From Sulfuricurvum sp. (GTDB taxonomy: Bacteria > Campylobacterota > Campylobacteria > Campylobacterales > Sulfurimonadaceae), in contig JAUYSQ010000143.1 in NCBI GenBank assembly GCA_030696285.1, forward strand, positions 1 through 34,154: 34,154 bases of DNA, given 5' to 3'. The notes beneath the pieces are model-generated. The model searched no databases and was not told where the DNA came from. It saw only the letters and a list, made by a program, of their open reading frames with translations. Shown in pieces: positions 24,321-31,724 of the stretch. How positions within the stretch are numbered: the stretch's first letter is position 1; each line of letters opens with the position of its first letter. Position numbers and translations under genes: made by a program.

Positions 24321-25895
24321 GTGCTACTATACAATCACAAACAAGAGTTCATGGGGATAGACGATGAGGGGTTAAAATTACTGAATTACCCTTCCCTAGA
24401 AGAACTCTTAAAGGTTTGCACCGATGTTGCCGATCTTTTCGCCAACGAACCGGGGTATATTCATAATTTTAAAAATTTTGGATGGATCGATTTTCTCCTC
24501 CATGCCGATTCGGATGCCTCCAGTGCACTCGTTCACGCTAATGGGCGGGTATTTAGCTGTCATCTTACAGTTACCTCATTTTATTTACGAGACAACCCTT
24601 CACAAAATGGGTATCGTGTTGAAATGTCCCATATCAAAAGTGTCAGCGGCGAGGAGGTCAAGCCTCATATCATAACCCCAAAAGAGCCTCCAAAAGAGTT
24701 CATACCTCCCCATATCAATGTGAGTGACTTCGTCCCCTCCTCTCTTCCGGATCATAGCCATATCACACCGACACGCTTAAGCGAACCCAGTGTTTTAGAT
24801 ATTCCCGTTGCTGAATTCTCTGCACATGATGAGAAAGAAGAACTATACGCCGACTTCACTCCATCACCGAAACACATTGAGATTGATGAGCCCTTAGAAG
24901 CCTCTTTCTTACAGGAAATCACAGAAGAAGTTGAACCCCTAACCCCTGTAAAATCGGTTGAAAGCGCACAGTATACTAGCAATGAAAGAGAGTATCTTTC
25001 TCATCACAAAGTTGGGAATGACTATCTTTACAATCCTAATATTGCAGCAAACGAGCTTGGTCTTCCCGTTGATCTTATTGAAGAGTTTATTGGCGATTTC
25101 ATTCAACAATCCTACGAATTCAAAGAGGCTCTTTTTGAAGCGTGTGCAAAAAATGATTTCAATAATCTCCATATTTTGTCTCATAAACTCAAAGGGGTTG
25201 CAGCAAATCTTCGTGTTGAAGATGCTCTTGAAACCCTCAGTATTATCAATACCTCCATGGAACTTGGTGAGATTGAGGCGAACTTGAAATATTATTATAA
25301 TATTCTTGCGAAGCTCGAGGGCAAGGAGAGCGACGATACCTTCTTTGCAAAATCCTCCGATGTCATTACACCCGAAGCGATAGACGATATTTATGCATTC
25401 ACGCTAAAGCAGCATGATGACGAGCCTCTTATGGTACACCAAGAGGAGATTAAGATATCAGATCCACGTGAAGATCAAAGCAGATACGAAGAGGTCCCTT
25501 TTGAAAAAGAGCTTTTAGATCTCAACTCTACCATCACAGAGTCCAAAAAAAGCATTGAACCTGTCATAGAAGATTCTTCGGAAAATATCCCTGAACCTCT
25601 CCACTATGATTCACACTCAACCGCAAGAGCATTGGGAATCGACCCTGCCTTTATGAATGAATTACTCTCGGATTTCCGACATGATGCACAAATGATTAGT
25701 GAGCAGATTGTAAGCGCAATCGGTGCCTTTGATACTGCTCTTTGGAATGAAAGTGCTTCGAAGCTTAAGGGAATCAGTGATAATCTTCGTCTCACCGAAA
25801 TATCCGATGAACTTGCAGTTCTCATCAAAACCCACGACGCGCAAGAGGCTAAAAAAGCTTCTATTCGCCTTATGGGCTATCTCGATCAACTTTAA
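24321..25895 (+). CDS. Two-HPt-domain phosphotransfer protein with PAS-like N-terminus
   Basis: The start is a GTG with a strong GGAGGAG site. Residues 1-110 look like a PAS-related sensor domain ([20 protein letters not shown], then [10 protein letters not shown]). An acidic, Pro-rich linker follows. An HPt domain at about 235-335 has the phospho-acceptor in [11 protein letters not shown], with H288. A second HPt-like domain at about 425-524 aligns well with it, but the position of the His is a Ser (S480 in [11 protein letters not shown]). One functional and one pseudo-HPt domain are therefore visible. The protein should carry phosphate between the hybrid kinase encoded next to it and the small response regulator at the end of the operon. 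Confidence 0.85.
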   Translation: MLLYNHKQEFMGIDDEGLKLLNYPSLEELLKVCTDVADLFANEPGYIHNFKNFGWIDFLLHADSDASSALVHANGRVFSCHLTVTSFYLRDNPSQNGYRVEMSHIKSVSGEEVKPHIITPKEPPKEFIPPHINVSDFVPSSLPDHSHITPTRLSEPSVLDIPVAEFSAHDEKEELYADFTPSPKHIEIDEPLEASFLQEITEEVEPLTPVKSVESAQYTSNEREYLSHHKVGNDYLYNPNIAANELGLPVDLIEEFIGDFIQQSYEFKEALFEACAKNDFNNLHILSHKLKGVAANLRVEDALETLSIINTSMELGEIEANLKYYYNILAKLEGKESDDTFFAKSSDVITPEAIDDIYAFTLKQHDDEPLMVHQEEIKISDPREDQSRYEEVPFEKELLDLNSTITESKKSIEPVIEDSSENIPEPLHYDSHSTARALGIDPAFMNELLSDFRHDAQMISEQIVSAIGAFDTALWNESASKLKGISDNLRLTEISDELAVLIKTHDAQEAKKASIRLMGYLDQL

Positions 25896-25906
25896 GAGGA
25901 ACGACC

Positions 25907-28900
25907 ATGCATTTAGGACTTAAAAATCGACTTCGCCTCATCAGTCTCCTTCCGATTCTGATTTTGTTTTCACTCGCCAGTTACTATGTGTACAGTTCAT
26001 ATATGAGTTTTCAATCCGCTCAAATATTACAGTCACGCTTGGAACAAAATAAACAGCTCAACGATTTAATCAACAATGTCTCTCGCGAACGAGGGATGAC
26101 GGTGATGTTTTTGGGAAATGCTTCAACGGCTACTCTTAAATCACTTCAGGCACAGCGCCGGATCGTAGATCAAAAAATCAAAGAGTTTACTGCCAGCTAC
26201 CCCTCACCTCAAATCACCGCCATGATTACTGCTTTGGAAAAAGCACGAAATCAATCACGTCCTTCTGTTGATAACCAGACGGCTGACTTCAATGAAATCT
26301 TTGACGATGTTTACGGAAAAGCACAAACAGCGCTGATTGGTGAGCTCTCTGCATTGGCCTCAGTTCAGCTTGATGACCAAATCGCTTCTATGGAAGGGAG
26401 CTATTTCTCCCTTATACGAGCCAATGAGCATACCAGCTTAGAGCGTGACTATCTGACCTATATCCTTTCACGAGGGACGGCACTGGAAGATGAAGAGCTT
26501 GATCGCTGGCTGGGGCTTGTTGCAAAAGCGGATGCTCTCAATTTTGACAGTATAAGTGAAAAAAATCTTAAAGCATCCCTCACAGCCTCTCTCTTAACCG
26601 AAGATAATGTTGAATTGTTTCAAGATATTACCTCTGAGCGCAGTACAATCTTACGCTCTAGCAACGAAGGGCAGTTTGAAACGCAATCGGGCATTTGGTT
26701 CGCCATGCTTTCCGAAAAAGTCAATGCTATCAATGAAACTGAAAAATTCTTGATTAGTCAAATGGATGCACGAGCAACCGCGGTTAAAACACAAGCGGTG
26801 CAATTTCTTATCATTGCCATTACGGTATGGCTTGTAGCGGTTCTTATCGGTATTTTAGGTGTTCTCCTCTCTAACGAGATTGCAAAAAATATTAAAAATC
26901 TTGAATCGGTTCTCAAGCGTGTTGCTGAAGATACACACGATAATGAAGCTGAAGCTCTGAGCCAATCAATTAACCTCGATACCGCAGAGGGTACGGCTCA
27001 GGCCTACTCGCTGCTAGAACGTATCATTGAACAAACCATGACCGATAAACAGTACGCAATGGAAGCGTCTGAAGCCAAATCGATGTTCTTGGCCAATATG
27101 TCACATGAAATTCGTACACCTCTAAACGGTATCGTAGGATTTACTGAATTGCTCAAAGACACTGAGCTCCATGATGAACAGCGTGAATTTATTGATATTA
27201 TCGAAAAAAGTTCTGAAAATCTCCTTGAAATTATTAACAATATCCTTGACCTCTCTAAAATTGAGAGCAACAAACTTGAAATTGAAGACATTGCCTTTAA
27301 TGCAATGGATGAGTTCGAAAGTGCCGTTGAGGTATATGCCGTTCGTGCATCTGAAAAACATATTGACCTTGGGTGCTTCATTGACCCTAGCCTTGAGCGA
27401 CCGCTCAAAGGGGATCCAACCAAAATCAAAGAGGTTATCATTAACCTTCTCAGTAACGCCGTTAAATTTACCAACAGCGGTGGAAGCGTCAACGTCGATG
27501 TTCGCCGTATCGAAAGCGATGAACCGAATCGTGCTCTTGTACGCTTCCAGGTCAAAGACAGCGGTATCGGTGTCACCAGTGAGCAAAAATCACGTATTTT
27601 TGAAGCCTTTGGGCAAGCAGATACCTCCATTACCCGCAAATATGGCGGTACAGGTCTTGGTCTTACGATCTCAAGCCGTTTCGTAGAGCTTATGGGCGGT
27701 AAACTCGACCTTGTCAGTGAGCCGGGCAATGGAACAATGTTCTTCTTTACATTGTCATTTGAAGAAATTGAGAGTCTCAATGAGCCTATCAAAGGATCTT
27801 TTACCAATATCAATGCCGTTATTCACGAAAGTAAAACCAAGAAAAAGCTCCAAAGTACCTATCTTAAAGAGTATCTTGATTACCTTGGCGTAAGTTATAC
27901 GACGTTCAATGAAATGGAAGAATTAAAACTCTTAGAGCGTCAAGTCAATTATGACCTTCTGTTTATTGATAACGATTATATTAATGATGACGAACTGATC
28001 CAGTTTGCAGCTGCTAATGAGCAACTCGTCCTCATTACCAAATCCTACTATATGAAAAAAATCGACTCTATGGGGCTGGAAGTATTCAAAGTTCTTTACG
28101 AACCGCTCAATAGTTCAAAAATTCGTTCCGTACTCGAATCGTATGATGCGGAAGCATTTAATACTCGTAAACAAAAATCTTCACGCCGTAAAAAGTTTGA
28201 TGAAAAAAATTCTCGCTTTGCTGCAAATGTTCTGGTTGCTGAGGATAATGTCATTAATCAAAAACTCATCAAGCGGACGCTAGAGGATTTAGGACTTACC
28301 ATTACTGTTGCAAACAACGGTCTTGAAGCGTTTGAAAAACGTAAAAATGGCGAATTTGATCTTATCTTCATGGATATTCAGATGCCAGTTCTTGACGGGA
28401 TGGAAGCAACTCAAGAGATTTTGGATTTTGAAGAGGATTATGGTCAAAATCATGTCCCTATCATCGCACTAACTGCCAATGCTCTTAAAGGGGATCGCGA
28501 ACGCTTTATGGCAGTAGGGATGGATGAATATACAACCAAACCACTTGTCCGTAATGACATTATTACTTTGCTCAATAATTTTCTTTCTCATAAGATTATC
28601 GAGATCAATGTTGTCCCAAAATCAGTCGATGAGCTTATTAGCAATGATCTAATTGAGACACAGCCTAAAGAGGCACAAGAAGAGGTAGCCATTCTCGTCA
28701 ATGAAGTGCCTAAAGAGGTGATTGTGGATGAGATACCTGAAGTAGAGAGCGTTGTTATCACAGAGGAAGCTACCGTACTAAATGAGCCGGAAGAGCAAGA
28801 GATAATTTCGGAATTAATCTCTGCTTTCGATGCGGATATTTTGCTTGCCAAACAAAATCCAATCGAGATGAAGCTGTTTGGCCGTATTCTTGATGATTTA

Positions 28901-29176
28901 GGCTACACCTACGTCAGTGTTAATAGCACAGACGCTTTAAAGAGCAATATCATAAATAAACATTACAAGCTGGCATTGTTTGATAAAACATTACCCAATC
29001 TTGATCTCAAAGAACTCTATGATATAATCCGCTCTAACAACAGCGATATATCATTGGTCATGCTGATTGATCCCAATGTGGATACCGATCAAAATGATGC
29101 AATGTACGTCCATGAGATGATTAAAAATCTTGTTAATAAAGATCTTTTACGTCTCGTATTTGAAAAATTTATCTAA
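25907..29176 (+). CDS. NIT-domain hybrid histidine kinase with three receiver-like domains
   Basis: The 1089-aa membrane kinase begins with a transmembrane helix (about 12-32). A NIT-like periplasmic domain follows ([19 protein letters not shown] and a later helical repeat); NIT domains bind nitrate or nitrite. The second transmembrane helix is at about 298-320 and leads into a short linker. HisKA has H400 in [10 protein letters not shown]. The ATPase domain has [17 protein letters not shown] and GTGLGLTIS. Residues about 635-750 form a degenerate receiver: D688 is present, but the conserved Lys is E732. Residues 775-890 form a canonical receiver with E779, D780, phospho-Asp D823 and TKPL. 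About 975-1089 is another degenerate receiver, with K982-Q983 replacing the acidic pair and D1026 retained. An AGAGGA site precedes the ATG. Confidence 0.92.
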   Translation: MHLGLKNRLRLISLLPILILFSLASYYVYSSYMSFQSAQILQSRLEQNKQLNDLINNVSRERGMTVMFLGNASTATLKSLQAQRRIVDQKIKEFTASYPSPQITAMITALEKARNQSRPSVDNQTADFNEIFDDVYGKAQTALIGELSALASVQLDDQIASMEGSYFSLIRANEHTSLERDYLTYILSRGTALEDEELDRWLGLVAKADALNFDSISEKNLKASLTASLLTEDNVELFQDITSERSTILRSSNEGQFETQSGIWFAMLSEKVNAINETEKFLISQMDARATAVKTQAVQFLIIAITVWLVAVLIGILGVLLSNEIAKNIKNLESVLKRVAEDTHDNEAEALSQSINLDTAEGTAQAYSLLERIIEQTMTDKQYAMEASEAKSMFLANMSHEIRTPLNGIVGFTELLKDTELHDEQREFIDIIEKSSENLLEIINNILDLSKIESNKLEIEDIAFNAMDEFESAVEVYAVRASEKHIDLGCFIDPSLERPLKGDPTKIKEVIINLLSNAVKFTNSGGSVNVDVRRIESDEPNRALVRFQVKDSGIGVTSEQKSRIFEAFGQADTSITRKYGGTGLGLTISSRFVELMGGKLDLVSEPGNGTMFFFTLSFEEIESLNEPIKGSFTNINAVIHESKTKKKLQSTYLKEYLDYLGVSYTTFNEMEELKLLERQVNYDLLFIDNDYINDDELIQFAAANEQLVLITKSYYMKKIDSMGLEVFKVLYEPLNSSKIRSVLESYDAEAFNTRKQKSSRRKKFDEKNSRFAANVLVAEDNVINQKLIKRTLEDLGLTITVANNGLEAFEKRKNGEFDLIFMDIQMPVLDGMEATQEILDFEEDYGQNHVPIIALTANALKGDRERFMAVGMDEYTTKPLVRNDIITLLNNFLSHKIIEINVVPKSVDELISNDLIETQPKEAQEEVAILVNEVPKEVIVDEIPEVESVVITEEATVLNEPEEQEIISELISAFDADILLAKQNPIEMKLFGRILDDLGYTYVSVNSTDALKSNIINKHYKLALFDKTLPNLDLKELYDIIRSNNSDISLVMLIDPNVDTDQNDAMYVHEMIKNLVNKDLLRLVFEKFI

Positions 29177-29190
29177 AACAGGAATCATAA

Positions 29191-29568
29191 ATGGACGGTA
29201 AAAAACTTAAAATTCTCGCAGTTGATGACGATATGATTAATCTAAAGTTATTGAAATCGATGTTAATGAAGTCGCCGAATGTCAGTGCGGTTGTAGAAGC
29301 CAAGAATGGTGCTGATGCGATTGGAATACTAAAATCACAAGATGATATTGATATCATCCTACTTGATATTATTATGCCTGTTATGGGTGGTATCGAGATG
29401 CTGAAAGTCATCCGTGCCGATGACTCTCTTCGTCAGCTTCCCGTCATTGTCCTCACAACCGATGAAACCAAAAAAGGGGAAGCATTGGAATGTGGAGCAA
29501 ACGGATTTCTAATGAAGCCAATCCGCGAAAAAGATGTTGTCTCTAAAATCGCGCAACTCACTATTTAA
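29191..29568 (+). CDS. Single-domain response regulator (CheY-like)
   Basis: The 125-aa protein is a complete receiver with the acidic cluster D12-D13-D14, phospho-acceptor D59 (LLDIIMP), a Thr-Thr switch pair (VLTTDE) and the conserved Lys in MKPIRE. It has no output domain. An AGGA site lies 8 nt before the ATG. As last gene of the PAS-HPt-kinase operon it is probably the final phosphate acceptor or sink of the relay. Its target could be the flagellar motor, another enzyme, or the HPt protein itself. Confidence 0.93.
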   Translation: MDGKKLKILAVDDDMINLKLLKSMLMKSPNVSAVVEAKNGADAIGILKSQDDIDIILLDIIMPVMGGIEMLKVIRADDSLRQLPVIVLTTDETKKGEALECGANGFLMKPIREKDVVSKIAQLTI

Positions 29569-29604
29569 TTTTACTCCTCTCAACAATCGTCATTCCTCTT
29601 CTCT

Positions 29605-29672
29605 CGTCATGCCGTACTTGATACGGTATCCATTTACTGTTTGTGGATTCCGTGTCGTAGCACGGAATGACA
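29605..29672. repeat. Palindromic dispersed repeat, copy B (68 bp)
   Basis: The repeat has the same three-hairpin layout as copy A at 16438-16505, with imperfect inverted ends GTCATGCCGT and, on the other strand, GTCATTCCGT. It starts immediately after the stop codon of the mshP-like gene and lies between convergent transcripts, so its hairpins may end transcription from both sides. No T-run follows either end. Confidence 0.88.
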
Positions 29673-30134
29673 TTACAGCTTCTGCCAAGACCTTTTATGA
29701 ACCCGTATCGGCTCTGTAGAGAGACTACGATCCGTTACCGTTACATCCATCAATATCATCGTATCCTTGCCCGTACCAACCGCTAAAATATGGGTATCGT
29801 CACAGTTGACAGGCTTTGCTCCACGAAACGAATAAGATAACGTTACATTAGCATCAAACATGGGGTTATTGCTGGCATCATTGACGGTAATCTTAAGGTT
29901 TTCCAAACAAAGGCTTCCTGCTGCCGGAGAAATATCAAATCCCTGCGCCCGCATCACAGCAAACTCTGTAGCACTCAGTGCTAACAGTTCTGCTTGTGCA
30001 CGAAGATAATTGTCACCGGTAGATTTAGTTCCAGTAGCCGCATTTCCGAGTAATAATACCCCTCCAAGTGCCACAAGCACCACAACAAAAATTGCCAATA
30101 TCATCGCAAACCCGGATCGTTTAGTAGCGTACAT
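29673..30134 (-). CDS. MshP-like minor pilin
   Basis: The 153-aa protein starts MYATKRSGFAMILAIFVVVL, a prepilin-like leader ending in Gly followed by a long hydrophobic helix. The residue at +5 is Leu rather than the usual Glu. This, the size, and the later AQAELLALSATEFAVMRAQG resemble MshP/PilX-type minor pilins. I chose the ATG at 30134, with AAAGGAG upstream, over the longer frame from 30161. It overlaps the upstream mshO-like gene by 14 nt. It ends directly against repeat B. Assembly at the tip or base of a type IV pilus is inferred. Confidence 0.75.
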   Translation of the reverse strand: MYATKRSGFAMILAIFVVVLVALGGVLLLGNAATGTKSTGDNYLRAQAELLALSATEFAVMRAQGFDISPAAGSLCLENLKITVNDASNNPMFDANVTLSYSFRGAKPVNCDDTHILAVGTGKDTMILMDVTVTDRSLSTEPIRVHKRSWQKL

Positions 30135-31062
30135 GAACTCTCCTTTCACGACAGATTTCATTCGTCTTGGTATTGCTCACACTTAGATTCGTATCCAGCC
30201 CTCGCATACAAACTTTTAACCGCCACACCAGTCCTCTATCGGTTAAGTTGTTCTCAGCTTGAAAATCTGTACCATTATAATCAACATAAAAACTGGCAAC
30301 ATTGCGCCCTAAAACATTTTGGCTACCAGCAGTATAACTCTCATTACGCCATGGACGAAAATTACTGTACATCGTAAAATTACCATCATCCAACACCCGA
30401 AACGCATAGCCTGTACGGATGAGATATTTTCGTCTGCCATCGGTCGCATTATGCTCTAAATCTGCATCCATAGTTAATGCTGTTGACGTAAAGCTGTTAA
30501 TCGTATGAAATCCGGCAAGACCGCCAGCACCATCCCAATTGTACCGGCTACAAGTACTATTATCATCTCTCTCAAAAGTAATATTACTATCATAAATAGC
30601 GGATTGAGCTAACCCTGACCCTGGGAAAAGCCCCCCTATGACCGTATCTGCCATCGTATAGTTGGCATCCGCCGCCGCTAATATAAGACCAGCGACCGTA
30701 ACATCCTCGCTCCACCCCGGACGATTACCCGAAATTCCCCGCAAACTGTCCTCATCAACGGCGATAAAGGCAACCGTATAATCAGCAGCATCATTTTCCT
30801 CTGGAGGACCATAACAGCCTGTTGCACCATCACGGTCGAGATTAACGATGGAATTCATAATAGCTGTTTCAAAATATTTGGAAAGCTGTTCAAGTATATG
30901 ATCGGCTTCGGCTACCCTCTTACTGTACTCTTGAGTACGGTATATCCCCTCATAGTATTGGCGTATCGCTTCGAGGGCAATTCCCCCTACTATTCCCATA
31001 ATCACAATGACAAAGAGGAGCTCGATAAAGGTAAAACCGCGACGGTAATGGTGAAATCTCAT
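30121..31062 (-). CDS. MshO/PilW-like minor pilin
   Basis: The 313-aa protein begins MRFHHYRRGFTFIELLFVIV. It has a typical type IV prepilin cleavage site (RRG, then FTFIE) with Glu at +5 and a hydrophobic helix. The long C-terminal part is rich in Asp, Asn and aromatic residues and has a few cysteines, as in MshO or PilW minor pilins. It starts directly at the stop of the mshD-like gene and overlaps the mshP-like gene. The family is assigned by N-terminus, size and context; the globular part was not recognised. Confidence 0.78.
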   Translation of the reverse strand: MRFHHYRRGFTFIELLFVIVIMGIVGGIALEAIRQYYEGIYRTQEYSKRVAEADHILEQLSKYFETAIMNSIVNLDRDGATGCYGPPEENDAADYTVAFIAVDEDSLRGISGNRPGWSEDVTVAGLILAAADANYTMADTVIGGLFPGSGLAQSAIYDSNITFERDDNSTCSRYNWDGAGGLAGFHTINSFTSTALTMDADLEHNATDGRRKYLIRTGYAFRVLDDGNFTMYSNFRPWRNESYTAGSQNVLGRNVASFYVDYNGTDFQAENNLTDRGLVWRLKVCMRGLDTNLSVSNTKTNEICRERRVHVRY

Positions 31063-31710
31063 CTAATTGCCTTTGTTGGATTTAAAAAATGTCAACGTCG
31101 TATCCACACCCAAAGCAGTATTATTAAACCGTGTTACCACACGCTTGAGATGGCTCGTTCCTGACGCTGACGGAGCCATTGCTGTAGACGAGCCAAGAAT
31201 CCAAGTAGCCGTTTGTGTGCTGCTTCCAGTTAAAGGGGTAACGGTTGATGAAACATACGTCACTCGATATGTCGCTGTTATATCGTAACTCTCCCCCGTA
31301 GAAGTCAGGATCGTTATTGGCTCACTCCCATTATTAAGCTGTTCGATACCATTCGCGAGAATACCGCTTCCTGTGCTAGGTATACCAGACGGAGCATTCA
31401 GTATATCACACCGCATCGAGGAGACGTTTTCATCCGAACCGATACGATAACCGCCAACTCGAGAACAATTTAGATCTGCCATTGCATTAATATTTAGAAT
31501 TCTTGAATCTGATATTTCGTAGTTATCATCCCAGCGTGTCTGAAATTTATCGAGTGTCCATCCCGATAAACGGGACATCACATCATCATCGATCGCCATC
31601 CCTTTAGATGCTTGAGACGCAATCGACATCATCGAGGGGATTGTCATCACACTAATTGCGATAATGACAATCGCAAAAATAAGCTCGATCATCGCCATTG
31701 CAGGACGCAT
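31063..31710 (-). CDS. MshD-like minor pilin
   Basis: The 215-aa protein begins MRPAMAMIELIFAIVIIAIS. The leader is four residues with Ala at -1, and Glu is at +5. The rest is Ser/Thr-rich with two cysteines near the middle. I chose the ATG at 31710 because GAGGG lies 9 nt upstream and short leaders of this kind are usual in Campylobacterota. The ATG at 31728, which overlaps the stop of the mshQ-like gene as ATGA, is the alternative. It is the second visible gene of the pilus operon. Confidence 0.75.
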   Translation of the reverse strand: MRPAMAMIELIFAIVIIAISVMTIPSMMSIASQASKGMAIDDDVMSRLSGWTLDKFQTRWDDNYEISDSRILNINAMADLNCSRVGGYRIGSDENVSSMRCDILNAPSGIPSTGSGILANGIEQLNNGSEPITILTSTGESYDITATYRVTYVSSTVTPLTGSSTQTATWILGSSTAMAPSASGTSHLKRVVTRFNNTALGVDTTLTFFKSNKGN

Positions 31711-31724
31711 GCTGTTAGCCCTCA

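Noticed and set aside
27004-27813. 269-aa minus-strand frame opposite the histidine kinase
   Set aside because: It is a low-complexity Ser/Arg/Leu-rich shadow of the kinase core; the plus-strand frame has all HisKA and ATPase motifs.
31063-31710. Ala at -1 of the MshD-like prepilin as a defect
   Set aside because: Leaders ending in Ala before a pilin helix are, as I recall, common in Campylobacterota pilins, and Glu5 is intact.
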